Shown here: piece by piece, positions 40,901 to 50,661 of the stretch
How positions within the stretch are numbered: the first letter of the stretch is position 1
How the letters are laid out: each line of letters starts with the position of its first letter
NCBI GenBank assembly: GCA_029834535.1
Contig: JAQMWT010000314.1
Coordinates: 248,001-312,000, forward strand
DNA from: Chrysophaeum taylorii
Taxonomy: Eukaryota > Sar > Pelagophyceae > Pelagomonadales > Pelagomonadaceae
DNA length: 64,000 nucleotides
Direction: 5' to 3'
Notes under the pieces: model-generated
What the model saw: only the letters and a program-made list of their open reading frames with translations
What the model was told of the DNA's origin: nothing
Database searches by the model: none
Program-made: the position numbers and the translations under genes

Positions 40901-41088
40901 AGCGCGTAGGGCAGTCCAAGTCTCTGGGCTGAAACCGCCCAATTTAGCGCCAACGGCGCGTACGACGCCGTCGAGAATGCGACGGCAATCAACTCTTCTC
41001 CGCTTGCGAGCGCCCGTAAGCTTCTGCACCCCGAGCCGGCGCTGGACGGCTGGGCGAAGAGGGCGAAGACAAGCAGCGACAGCAGCAT
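34970..41088 (-). CDS. Giant secreted multidomain glycosyltransferase/sulfotransferase, 2025 aa
   Basis: Two exons, 35508-41088 and 34970-35466, are joined across a 41-nt intron (GTGAGC...TGTGTCAG); the join restores ELPEYRNVMTRMLARN, typical of sulfotransferase C-termini. Domains in order: signal peptide (1-17); GT77-like nucleotide-sugar transferase (about 25-330) with DxD-type motif HSDVDVVFVRDP near 137; a NodB/deacetylase-like segment (about 370-430; ALVFDKW, GSFFVSHD, GHDVSCAYH) lacking several metal ligands; a beta-rich linker; TPRs (about 865-930 and 1105-1180); a second glycosyltransferase-like domain with VVVVAHADIYFDD near 1302; sulfotransferase 1 with the PAPS loop SFPRSGSTML near 1477 and VRDPFDAIRSYW near 1565; sulfotransferase 2 with RVPKTGSSW near 1753. 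Inferred role: synthesis and sulfation of a Golgi-made polysaccharide. It diverges from the sulfatase fusion gene. Confidence 0.85.
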
Positions 41089-41158
41089 TCGCGTCAGGGT
41101 AAGCCTTCATTCGCTAAGGCCGTCGCTCAAGTACTGGTGTGACGACAGATGAATAATT
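41089..41158. promoter_or_regulatory. 70-bp bidirectional promoter between the two sulfation genes
   Basis: The two start codons of the divergent giant genes are separated by only 70 bp. CAGGGTAAGC lies at about 41094-41103. There is no TATA box at a usual distance on either strand. Such a short space implies shared control of both genes; this is inference. Confidence 0.5.
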
Positions 41159-44100
41159 ATGCGAACAACAGTCTTCGCAACCATCGCGACGCTATTCTTG
41201 CGCGCTGCAAGTGGTCCTACACCCCCTCGCGGAATCCTCGTCGTCACTGCAGAAGATCTGGGCTTGGCCGATGATGTGAGCCATGACAATAATGTGACGA
41301 CGCCAAACCTGGCGCGGCTAGCTGCAGAAGGAGTGTCGCTCGCCGCATTCTACCAAGAACCGGCGTGCGTTCCGGCGCGTACCGCTCTGCTGACGGGTCT
41401 GGCGCCCGCGCGACTTTTGGGAAAGAAATGTGCGATTATTTCGAGACGGTTGGTCACCCTCCCTGCTCTGCTAAACTTGCACGGGTATTCGACGCGACGC
41501 GTCGGAGTCCTACGGCTGGCGGAGGTCGAAGGGCGCCATACCGCCGGTGACTGCATCCCAGGTTGGTCATTCGAGGCTACGTACGACAGCTACGTCGGTT
41601 TGGACTCCGAACCCAGGGTGTTTCTTAATTTCGACTTTGAAGGCAACGAAGGCTCTGCCTCGATTCGCGAGCTGGCTGCCACCGGAAAATGGTTTGTCTC
41701 GGTCCATTTCCGCACCCATCTGACGCTCGAGGCGCTTCCTGCGACCCGACGAACAAAAAAACCGAGATCGTCGCGACGCGAAATGGTTATCGAGAATCTA
41801 GACGAGAATCTCGGCAAGCTGTTAGGCGAGATTGATGATTTTACGCTTTGCTTCTTTCTGTCGGACAACGGATCAGAAGGTGCTCGAACGTCTCCCGCCC
41901 TGTCTAGCAACAGAGAGCATGGGGTGGCTGCCATTTCGCGAGCACCAGCATTCATCAGGTGGCCTGCAGGCGGCGTGCTGGGTGGTGGCGTCGTTCGACG
42001 AGTCGCGTCGATTCGCGACGTTTTTCCAACGGTGGCCGAGGCGATCGGGATGCCAATCGACGGTCTCCTGCTAGGCCACCATCTCGACGGCATCTCGTTT
42101 CTGGATGCCACGCGAGGCTATAACACCACCACCGACTTGACGACGAGGACTCTTGTATGGCAAAGCGATTTATCTTGGTCGGGGTGCTGCGGCGACAAAG
42201 ACGACGCCGCGCGTCGACGGAAGCGACGTCGTGGTGCCGTGCAAGAGGGCAGTCGATGGCGGGCGTACCTGAACGCAAGAATGCGGATCGTTGAGCTCTT
42301 CGACATCGAAACAGATCCAAGGGAGCAAGAGAACGTCCTTCTCTCGTCCGATATCCAGCGGCGGGCCGTCGTTTTACGGCTGCGAGCAGCCGTCGAGCGC
42401 GAATTGTTGTTGTCAAAGCCAGTCCTTTCTTGGAATTTATCGAGTGCAGCAGCATCATCAGACATACATCAATGTGAATTCGATCCCCACAATATGCTCT
42501 TGTTTGCCGACAAAAAAAAAGCTGGAGGAGGCCGCCGCCTAATGGTGCGCTTCACGTTTGAGTTGGACGCGGCCACGCGATGGCACGCGCGGGGTATCAA
42601 ACACGCCGAAGCCGGGCGCTACGACTTGGCAATCGGTTCGATGTCTCGTGCTCTCAGACTTCTTGCTTCTCCTGAGGATAAAGGGAGCATGCGACTAGCA
42701 GCCCAATGTCACTTTGTTCTCGGGTGGGTTCATCAGCTGCGCCAAGAGTGGGCTGGAGCTCGTCGATACTACGAGCACGCCGTCGCGGCCGACGAAACCT
42801 TCGTCGACGCCCGCACAAATCTCGGCGTAGTCCTCGATGCATTAGGAGCCCCATCAATGGCTCTGCGTATTATGAAAAGCGCTTTTGACCTGGCCGACTC
42901 AAGCACTCCGAGGGACGAGGCAAAGCGCGCGAGTCTACTGCGCAACGTCCAAATCCTCGAGGGCCGAACGATGGTCGTTGATGCGCAAGAAGAAGCGAGA
43001 TTCTCCAAAGTGCAATCAACGTACGGTTGTCAACCCCTGCCAGGCGACCCATCGCTCCGTATGCTCCCAACGATTCTCGTGGCCTCGGCCCCGAAGACGG
43101 GGTCTACGAGCCTCGTGGCCGATCTGCTGGCGCATCCCCAGATCGTCGGAGCCACGTGCAAGGAAACACGCTTCTGGCCGATCGACCACCGCGAGAATGC
43201 GTCTTTCGCCTTGTTGAGGTATCGCGCTCTCTTTCCCACCCGAGCGGACGCCGACGTCCAGGGTTGGAGAGCTGGAGTTGACGGCGGGTTGTACGGGCGT
43301 TGGCGGTCGATTCGAGGCGGTGCGCCCGCACAGGTGGCTGCCCTGATGCCAAAGGTAACTCGCGTCGTCGGTGTTTTGCGTGATCCTGTGGCCCGCTTCA
43401 TTTCTGTGTGGGTCGGTGCCGTCGCGCGCGACGATCTCGAGGCGACTTGTGGAAAGTTCTACGACGCGGCCCTCGATGCCGTCGCCGAATGTCGCGGGAT
43501 GCTGGCGTGCGAGCGCGAACGCGAAGCTGCGCCGCTCGCTGACGGGATCTATGTTTCCACCATACGGCAGTGGAACGCCGCCCTCGGTCCCGAGCGCACG
43601 CTCTGGCTCCCGCACGGTGCCTTGCACGACGACGCTGACCGCGTTCTCCAGCTTGTCGCGCGGTTCGCCGGCGTCCAGCCGTACGGCCAAAATGACCACG
43701 ACAAAAGACCAAGCACCGTGGCGCCGATCGGCTCGAACAATCTCCGCGACTATCGTGATCCGGCGGCGTCTCGCTTCTTCCGAGCTGCGGTCGTCGGCGC
43801 TTCCGACGACGACGACGACGACGACGACGACACCTGGCGCTGCGACGAGCGACGGGTCGGTCGATTCTATCAGCCGTGGAACGCGCTCTTAGCTCCAGAG
43901 CTTCTTGCGCGCGACCGCGACTTGGTGGACTTGTGGCTCAGCGATCCTTGGTTCTGCGAGGCCGTCGCGGCACGCTCGACTCTCGAGAATCTCTGCCGAT
44001 CAACAAAAGAATCAACAAATCTCCTGCCGTGCAATCACACCGGCCCGGCGACTCTTCACCTTCTTCTTCACGAGTTTGGCGCTGTTCATATCCAATCGCT

Positions 44101-44326
44101 CGATCTCACCGAAGTCTCGTCGCTCCGGGATCTCGTATCCGTCGTTCGACCGCAGTTCGAGCGAACGTGTGGCCACGTTACCGGGATCACGGAGGGATTT
44201 GACCGCACACCGCCCGCCGTCGTCTGCTTGGCCGAGCTCGTGTCCAGTTTTGTGACGTATGTCGTCGATGCATGCTCCCCGTTCGGCGCGAGGAGTGCTC
44301 ATCCACTTGATCGTAGGGTGACCTAA
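41159..44326 (+). CDS. Sulfatase-TPR-sulfotransferase fusion protein, 1055 aa
   Basis: After a signal peptide (1-18) comes a type I sulfatase (about 20-400): GILVVTAEDLGLADD at the metal-binding start, the formylglycine signature CVPARTALLTG with Cys70 fitting CxPxR, and FFLSDNGSEG near 235. Cys70 must be converted to formylglycine by a sulfatase-modifying enzyme. Residues about 465-600 form TPR helices (HARGIKHAEAGRYDLAIGSM). Residues about 635-830 form a sulfotransferase like those acting on heparan sulfate: PAPS loop SAPKTGSTSLVAD near 641 and VLRDPVARFISVW near 741. An Asp run follows and the last 150 residues are unassigned. The protein would both remove and add sulfate groups, most likely on a glycan in the secretory pathway. 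It is divergent from, and clearly related in design to, the 2025-aa protein. Confidence 0.88.
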   Translation: MRTTVFATIATLFLRAASGPTPPRGILVVTAEDLGLADDVSHDNNVTTPNLARLAAEGVSLAAFYQEPACVPARTALLTGLAPARLLGKKCAIISRRLVTLPALLNLHGYSTRRVGVLRLAEVEGRHTAGDCIPGWSFEATYDSYVGLDSEPRVFLNFDFEGNEGSASIRELAATGKWFVSVHFRTHLTLEALPATRRTKKPRSSRREMVIENLDENLGKLLGEIDDFTLCFFLSDNGSEGARTSPALSSNREHGVAAISRAPAFIRWPAGGVLGGGVVRRVASIRDVFPTVAEAIGMPIDGLLLGHHLDGISFLDATRGYNTTTDLTTRTLVWQSDLSWSGCCGDKDDAARRRKRRRGAVQEGSRWRAYLNARMRIVELFDIETDPREQENVLLSSDIQRRAVVLRLRAAVERELLLSKPVLSWNLSSAAASSDIHQCEFDPHNMLLFADKKKAGGGRRLMVRFTFELDAATRWHARGIKHAEAGRYDLAIGSMSRALRLLASPEDKGSMRLAAQCHFVLGWVHQLRQEWAGARRYYEHAVAADETFVDARTNLGVVLDALGAPSMALRIMKSAFDLADSSTPRDEAKRASLLRNVQILEGRTMVVDAQEEARFSKVQSTYGCQPLPGDPSLRMLPTILVASAPKTGSTSLVADLLAHPQIVGATCKETRFWPIDHRENASFALLRYRALFPTRADADVQGWRAGVDGGLYGRWRSIRGGAPAQVAALMPKVTRVVGVLRDPVARFISVWVGAVARDDLEATCGKFYDAALDAVAECRGMLACEREREAAPLADGIYVSTIRQWNAALGPERTLWLPHGALHDDADRVLQLVARFAGVQPYGQNDHDKRPSTVAPIGSNNLRDYRDPAASRFFRAAVVGASDDDDDDDDDTWRCDERRVGRFYQPWNALLAPELLARDRDLVDLWLSDPWFCEAVAARSTLENLCRSTKESTNLLPCNHTGPATLHLLLHEFGAVHIQSLDLTEVSSLRDLVSVVRPQFERTCGHVTGITEGFDRTPPAVVCLAELVSSFVTYVVDACSPFGARSAHPLDRRVT

Positions 44327-44840
44327 TTTGTCAACGACGACGACAAGGCCCAGCGCCGCCATGGTGTGTTTATCTTGGCGGAAATCGGAGATGACAGCTC
44401 CTCATGGTTTTTTATGCTGGACGCCCGTTTCACCACCTAGACAGCACACTCTGAAGGACTTCCTTCCTTCCGCCGAGATGACGTCGTGACTCTCACAAAC
44501 TCGCGAACTTGTGTGTTTTGTGTACTTATTTTGATCTCCCTCGTCGGACAGTACATGTGGTGTGGTCCTCCGATGTGAATCGCCGCATCTCTTGAATTTC
44601 CACACCGGAATTTTCGAGTGCGATACGCGTCGATCGCACTCTACCGGAACGTGGTGTCGATCGATATCGCACAACCATCGGACTTTCCGTCGTCGTTCGA
44701 GCATGGCTAAAACATTGCGCTTCGACGCGTCTGGCATTATAACCGAGGTCGGCATCCAATAATTTGACCATCAAACAAGCCGCGTCTACCACCACCTTCC
44801 GGGGCTCGGCTCGGGTAGCGGCGGCGCACGTTATTATTTA
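44327..44840. other. Intergenic, no gene seen
   Basis: This 514-bp stretch lies between the stops of two convergent genes. Short frames on both strands show no motif. Confidence 0.4.
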
Positions 44841-45605
44841 TCATGGAGCCGCCGCTCTCGCTGCGACAACGATCATGGGGTTGCGCAGGCCGACCCAGCC
44901 GGGGGGCGAAACGTCGGCAACAGAAATATCCTCGAAACCACCCGCAAAATGAAAATAGTTCGCCACGATGCGCGCGTGGGAATCTTCGGTGTAGGGCGCG
45001 AGCCAAACAGGCACCACCTTGGTAGGGAACATGCGGTTGGTGAAGGCCATGGCCGCCAAACCACCTGGTTTCAAGACACGACTTACCTCTCGGAAAACGT
45101 CGAGCGGCTTCGTCAAGTAGTCTACGGACAGCGAATTCGTCACAACATCGAATTCGTTGTCATCGTACGGCAGTTTTGGGTCGCGGTTGAGGTTCCGCAC
45201 GGTCCACTCGGTTTTGCTGGGGTTGGCCAGGAGTTCGAGCGGGTTCAGCCCGAGGACGGCACACCTCTCGAACTGTTTAGGGGGGAAGTGCGAGGTCCAC
45301 GACGAGCACAAATCAAGGACGGCGGCGTTCTCCGGGATCGCGCAGTCGTAATACGTCGTCAGCGCAGACCGGGACTCCTCGGCGGCGTGTTGCACGAACT
45401 TGGGAACAAGATAGAAAAGTTGATCATTTGAGGCGTCCTGGGGTATCAGGTCGTCCGGCGAATAGGGCCAACGTTCCGCAAAAGGTTGGCTCAGGACGCG
45501 CGACGCGGCCGACTGTGTCGCGTGCGGTACCTCGACGCCCGAGAGCAACAGGGCCAACCCCGGGCACCAAATAATGAGCGTCGTCGTCAAAAGAAAAAGG
45601 ATCAT
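44841..45605 (-). CDS. SAM-dependent methyltransferase (type 11) with N-terminal signal
   Basis: The 254-aa protein starts at the ATG with complement 45603-45605. The frame is open 74 codons further but only to poorly conserved sequence. Residues 1-22 are hydrophobic (MILFLLTTTLIIW), a signal peptide or anchor. The methyltransferase fold follows: AAVLDLCSSWTSHFPP (a weak motif I in which the usual glycines are replaced by Cys-Ser-Ser), LPYDDNEFDVVTNSLSVDYL (motif II region) and REVSRVLKPGGLAAMAFTN (motif III). This LCSS-type motif I is known from a family of algal and cyanobacterial methyltransferases of unknown substrate. Residues before the fold (about 45-105) are specific to that family. 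AAGGGTAAC abuts the start codon. Confidence 0.8.
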   Translation of the reverse strand: MILFLLTTTLIIWCPGLALLLSGVEVPHATQSAASRVLSQPFAERWPYSPDDLIPQDASNDQLFYLVPKFVQHAAEESRSALTTYYDCAIPENAAVLDLCSSWTSHFPPKQFERCAVLGLNPLELLANPSKTEWTVRNLNRDPKLPYDDNEFDVVTNSLSVDYLTKPLDVFREVSRVLKPGGLAAMAFTNRMFPTKVVPVWLAPYTEDSHARIVANYFHFAGGFEDISVADVSPPGWVGLRNPMIVVAARAAAP

Positions 45606-47294
45606 AAGGGTAACAATAAAAAGTGGTCGACCTTTTTTAAAGCCAAAAATCGGAGGAGGTACACAGTACAAAATTCTTGAAGGTGGTGATAATGCGTTCG
45701 CATACGCACTCCAGATCGCAAAGCCTGCCAAAGGCGCAGCATCCTGGGATGCTGCAGGGACCAGGCTAGGGCTCTTGGGAGAGCAAACTACGAGCAAGGT
45801 AAGCTCGCTTGCGCTCCAAGCATCCAACGGGGCACTACTTGCGGGTTTTCCTCCAGCATTACGGTCTGATCAAACGACGCCGCCGCATTGGGTGATGAGG
45901 ATACGCAGGCCTGAAACCCCATTTTTTTTAACGCGAGCGTGTTGTGCTCTGGATCATTGACGAGCTATTCAGGACCTTGGAGTCGAATGGCTCGAATGTC
46001 GAAATGTGCCTGGGTCGACGCGCGAGAGGCGGACCAGAGCATGATATTGTCGTCGTCGATCTTTGTTGTGGGCGAGCTCAAAAGCTGCTGCCTAAAGTGG
46101 GTGTTCCAAGACGGCGAAACTCGATGAAAGAACCCCAGTGGAAGTCGTTGAAAATGACAGCGCGCGTCCATACTGAAGATGCGAAGGAGCATCGACAAAT
46201 ACGGAGGGATTGTCAGTTCAGACCGCAGGTGTTTAGAGGCGTCGTCAGTCGAAGAGATCAGAGAGCCCTCACGTGGCCCGTGTTCGAGATCGTTTTGCGC
46301 CAAGCGATGGACACGTTCCGTCGTAAAGTCGGAGACGCGGGAGGTGCAGAACGGTGCGCTGGCGCAAAATGATGTACGGCCAGATTCCAAAATTCAGAAG
46401 CAGACGACGGCGCCGAGCCATGCCATGTTCGAGTGATGACAGTCTGATGATGTTGTTAATTAAGACTGCCAATATATTTGGTTCGCCGGTCGCAGAAAGA
46501 AAGTGCATCTAGCATGCGGCTCTGCAAGACGGGCGTCACGCGGATAGGCCGGCGACCTCCTCGACGTCGATGAGGCTGAATTCCTGCAGTCCGTTCGCGA
46601 CTCCCTCGTTGTCATTCGTTGCGTGGACGTGCGCGCGACGATCCCTTCCACGAGCTATTCTACGAGAAACTCCTTGTCATCATCCTCGGCTCCACGTTCG
46701 ACATTCCGGCCGGCAGTACGCTCGTTTAAATCGGGACCCTCGTAGATTTCGCCCTTTGTAGAGAACCAAGGTCCACAACGCCTCGACGCCAAAATACGCG
46801 CCGAGCCCTCCGCGATCGCGAGCCCAGCGCGATCCCCGGTGAGGTCCGGCATGTGAGCGTGATGCTCGATGTGACGCTGTCATCGAGCAAGCAGCGGCGG
46901 CAGCGGGATGATGGCCTGTCGCCGAGGAAAGCGCGCGGGGACAGTGGCGGGTCGATCTTCTGGCCTTTCCGGCGCATGCCCGCGAACACTTGCGGGGCTT
47001 GCTTGCGGAGTCTCTCCCACTCGGGGCTCTCGCCCGACAAGCCTTCCTCAACACGCACTTCTCCGTGTTGCACGCGTATCGCACTCGTCGACGATTATGT
47101 CCTTCATCTTGGTGTCGATAGCCTCGCACAGCTCGTCGAAAGGCTGCTCCAAGCGTCGCGCGCTCATGAGATGAGATGAGATGAGATGAGCGAGCGCCTC
47201 GAGTAGCCGTGCTCGGTTTACCAAACGGACCCTCTCGACCGAGCGCAGCCGCGTGCGTCGCAGCTGCGTGCGTCTTGTGCAAAAAGCCCGAAAA

Positions 47295-47328
<34 letters not shown>

Positions 47329-47737
47329 ATGTTGCGAAGAAACCGCTCGTCTTGACCACAATTATTCGAAACATGGCTCGTGGCTACACCTTGCCGAACC
47401 TACGCCGCGTGGGTGGGAGAAAGGTGCGAGGAAACGAAGGAAGGACGACTGGAACGGCGGTCTCTGCGAGATGTTTCCTCCTCTTCAAGGGAGTCGCGCC
47501 TGGTCCGGCATGGCCCGCAGCTGCCAAAATCACCCCGACAACAAGCACGCAGCTTCGCGCTTGCAGCTTGCGAGGAGCTGCTTGAGGAGACCATGCCGAC
47601 ATGCCCGCTCTCTCTCGTCGACGATACGATGGATGGATGGCATCGCCCCCACCCCCCCCATGGATGGCATCGCCCCCCCCCCCCCCCCCCTTCATTCGGG
47701 TAAGGACATTATTAACGGACAGAAGGAGCCGGAAGTG
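45606..47737. other. Intergenic region with decayed coding fragments
   Basis: No intact gene is supported. A 141-codon minus-strand frame (45965-46390) and a 142-codon plus-strand frame (45944-46372) overlap and neither has a recognisable motif. The stretch 46650-47240 is entered separately as a relic. There is an ATGAG pentamer run at about 47166-47190, a GCC run near 47298-47328 and a poly-C run near 47674-47690. GGGTAAGGAC lies 40 bp before the TAT-SF1-like start. Confidence 0.4.
46655..47235 (-). pseudogene. Decayed protein-coding relic, family unknown
   Basis: On the minus strand, protein-like blocks follow one another but switch frame: EQPFDELCEAIDTKMKDIIV then DECDT, SGESPEWERLRKQAPQVFAG, GQKIDPPLSPRAFLGDRP, and DLTGDRAGLAIAEGSARILA followed by GPWFSTKGEIYEGPDLNE. 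Block spacing suggests one former gene of at least 190 codons. No family is recognised; a transposon-encoded protein is possible because Helitron relics occur nearby. Confidence 0.35.
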
Positions 47738-49090
47738 ATGATGGGGGATTCGTCTTGGTACTACAGCGTGGACGGGAAGAGCTTGGGTCCCGTACCCGCG
47801 GGCGCGTTGCTCAAGCTGGTGGAGCGGGGCGTCGTGCCGGAGTCGGCGAGCGCATGGAAATCGGGGCTCGAGAAGTGGGTTCCTCTGGAGTCTGCTCTTG
47901 GTCTAGGCGTGACGCTGGTGCGGTCCTCTTTTTACGTCGTTGCCGGGGAGTCAACATTGGGTCCGTATAATTTGAGCGAGCTCCGGAGACGGTTCGAGGT
48001 GGGCGAGATTGATGGTCTGAGCCGCGTATGGCACGCGAAATCGACCGAGTGGACTCCGCTAGGCGAAATTCCCGAACTCCGAGCTCTCTTGGCGACCGCC
48101 ACAGAGAGCGCCGACTACGACGTCGCCGCGCAGACCTTCGAGCCGCAGCCTGAGATGCCCGTGGCGAAAAAACGAAGCTTTAGGGCAGACGACGGGCGCG
48201 CGTTCGAGTACGACGGCGAACAATGGGTCGAGTCTCGAGATCGCGTCGGCGACGACGAAGAGGAGCCCGAGGAGGAGGAGGAGGACAAGCCGAAGAAGAA
48301 AAAGAAGAAGAAAAAGTTCGACAAGGGGAAGTGCTGGGTATACATCGAAGGCCTGCCGAGCGACGTCACCGCGGAAGAGATAGTCGACCACTTCAAGAAG
48401 TGCGGGGTGATCGCCTCGGATCCAGAAACAGCCAAGCCAAGGGTCAAGATTTACCAAGAACACGGCATCCCCAAAGGAGACGGGAGTCTGTGCTACGCAA
48501 ATGCGGCAAGCGTTGATTTGGCCCTGCAAGTATTGGACGGAGGTTCGCTAAGATTCGGCTGCCCCCTCAGAGTTTCCAGAGCTGAATTTTCGGAGCGAAG
48601 GCTCGGCGAATACGACCCGTCGAAAGCAAGAAGGGTCAACGCGGTCAAAGTCAAGTACGCGAAGAAGGCCACGCAGCAGCTGACCCAATGGGACGCCGAC
48701 GAGACGGGCTTGAGGATAATTGTCGTAGAGCGAGCCTTTAAGGCTCCCGTCAACGAACCCGAGCTCCAAGACAGGATCGCGCAGTTTTTCATCGAGGAGC
48801 GGATCGACCCTCCCGATAAGATCACGCTCTTTCCTCGCCACCCGGATGGCATCATCGTCGTCAAAACCAAGACGGCTGACGATGCGCACCGCGTCATTGC
48901 TCTCCTCGATGGCCGATCACCTTTTCTCGGCGAGGGGACGATGCGCTGCTTTTTCTGGGACGGCGTCACCAACTATGGTGCGGAAGAGCTCGACGACGAC
49001 GACGACGAGGAGGGCCGGATCGACCGCTTCGGCGACTGGCTCGAAACCCAGAAACTTCCACCCGAGCTGGCCCTCCATGTTGAAAAGTAG
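47738..49090 (+). CDS. HTATSF1: TAT-SF1/CUS2-like splicing factor with two GYF-like domains
   Basis: I start the 450-aa protein at MMGDSSWYY (47738). The open frame upstream to 47471 is low-complexity and follows no family sequence. Two GYF-like modules come first: SSWYYSVDGKSLGPVPAGAL (about 4-23) and SFYVVAGESTLGPYNLSELR (about 66-85). Next is the TAT-SF1 acidic linker with ADDGRAFEYDGEQWVE, an Asp/Glu and Lys run, RRM1 (about 200-290; CWVYIEGLPSDVTAEEIVDH and KGDGSLCY) and a degenerate RRM2 (about 325-418; ITLFPRHPDGIIVVK and MRCFFWDGVTNYGAEE). The human and yeast relatives join U2 snRNP and help fold U2 snRNA before SF3b binding. GYF-like domains at the N-terminus are not in the animal or yeast proteins. 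Confidence 0.9.
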   Translation: MMGDSSWYYSVDGKSLGPVPAGALLKLVERGVVPESASAWKSGLEKWVPLESALGLGVTLVRSSFYVVAGESTLGPYNLSELRRRFEVGEIDGLSRVWHAKSTEWTPLGEIPELRALLATATESADYDVAAQTFEPQPEMPVAKKRSFRADDGRAFEYDGEQWVESRDRVGDDEEEPEEEEEDKPKKKKKKKKFDKGKCWVYIEGLPSDVTAEEIVDHFKKCGVIASDPETAKPRVKIYQEHGIPKGDGSLCYANAASVDLALQVLDGGSLRFGCPLRVSRAEFSERRLGEYDPSKARRVNAVKVKYAKKATQQLTQWDADETGLRIIVVERAFKAPVNEPELQDRIAQFFIEERIDPPDKITLFPRHPDGIIVVKTKTADDAHRVIALLDGRSPFLGEGTMRCFFWDGVTNYGAEELDDDDDEEGRIDRFGDWLETQKLPPELALHVEK

Positions 49091-49885
49091 CTAGGGGACT
49101 CTTACTTGCTTGTTGTAGTTGCGGAACTGCGCTGATATCGATCGATCGATCGATCATCATCGGAATTTAGCGGCTTCATGCCACGCCACGTGGGGGTGTG
49201 AATAGTTTCTTGAATAGTTGCTCCTTAAATGAGGATGACTGCAAGTTACCCGGCTGATCGCTCGCGTGAATGAAGAAGCACCCGAAGACGTGATTGGCGC
49301 CACTTTTCGGTCGCGCCGGGTCGCTGCTGGGTGACCTCGGGATATATTTCAAGGCAGCCGAAGCCTCGCCTTATGCGACGGCCTCAGAGCGAGGCAGACG
49401 CCATTTAATGAGGCGTAGTCAAGACGACGCCCGCCCCGTCGCTTTCTCCTCAATTTTGCGCGCGCCTCAAAGTACGCGTGGCAGACGGGGCACTTCACAT
49501 TCCTTCTTCCCTCGCTATACTTGCCGACGACGAGCGAGGCGTGCCATGTTTGGTATGTCTGAATCCCGGTCGAAACGGGTCCGTGCATGCGTGCAACACA
49601 CCACGACACTTATCGAGTGTCTCACGGTCCTCCGAGCGCGCGGGATCTCTCGTCGGGTGCGCGCATCACCGTCATAGCAGCGCTCGATAGGCGCGTATTG
49701 TGCGACGGGCATATGAATGTTCGTCTCGAACTTGAAATGCTCCAGTTAGCCAGGTGTCAGCGTACAGAGGTCGCTGAACAGGTCGTGGCCGAACGTTCGA
49801 GCATTGGTTTGCGATCAGGAATTCGCTCGGACGCTTACGCAGACGAATGGACCGAAGGGGACTGGAGACCTTGAGTTGGGGAACT

Positions 49886-50124
49886 GCCGGCACGCGTGCA
49901 CCGTCTAAATGTCGTCGGCACGCGCGTCGGCCATCCGGGTCTGCGGGTCGTTCCATGCGCGGGCCTCAACTTGAGTCGATCTCGCGCTTTACCTCGTGCT
50001 CGAATAATAACGACAAAGCGGCCGCGTTTGCCGGGTGACGGTGTCGACCGGTAATCTGCGTCTGCTGTGCTGCATACAGCGACACGCGCAGGCACCATCC
50101 GCGGCTTGCGCACGGACGTCGTCT
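49886..50124 (+). repeat. Left arm of a long inverted repeat
   Basis: This ~239-bp arm starts at CCGGCACGCGTGCACCGTC and ends at CACGGACGTCGTC. Its reverse complement recurs at 50662-50900 with about 10 percent differences (for example GTGTCGACCGGTAATC here against GTGTCTACCGATAATC). The arms are separated by about 537 bp. Confidence 0.85.
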
Positions 50125-50661
50125 CCTAGGGGGAGGGCGCGTCCCTTCACCAGGGTTTCTTCTCTGCACAAAAGTGTTGCTACCGCCAGGGTTATTTATT
50201 TTAAAGGTAGCAGTAAATGTTTTTAAAAAGGTCGACTGGTAATTAAGAGGGGGGTGTGTGTGTGGTGCATGAAGGATGTGGGTGGTGGTTTTTTGGGGTA
50301 GGAAGGATGTGCCTGACGGGCGGAGAAAAGTATGCGGGACCTAGTCGGGGTCATCGCCGAGTCGCGGGGTAACAGGCGAAGAGAGGACGGGCCCCGCCCG
50401 GGGGTGTGTCCCACGAATCAGGGTTAGACTCAGGTAGGCGCGAGCGCGAGTTCGGTCCGGCATAAGGCTCGGCACTCGCCAAGGGTAGGGAACGCCGTTG
50501 CGACATATCATGTCTCTGCCGACGTTCTCGAGCTCGAATCTATGGATTCTATCTATGGATTCTATCCATTTATTGAGCGCATGGTTTGACTCGTCGCGCT
50601 CGATGACGACCAAGTTGGTCGTGCAGGAGAAGTGATACGTAAAAAAAAGAAGAACCAACAC

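Noticed and set aside
45944-46390. Opposed 141- and 142-codon frames as genes
   Set aside because: Both are motif-free, overlap fully and lack start context; one may be real but neither can be supported.
47471-47737. 89-codon N-terminal extension of the TAT-SF1-like protein
   Set aside because: It includes poly-Pro from a poly-C run and no family sequence; the GYF-like domain begins right after ATG 47738.
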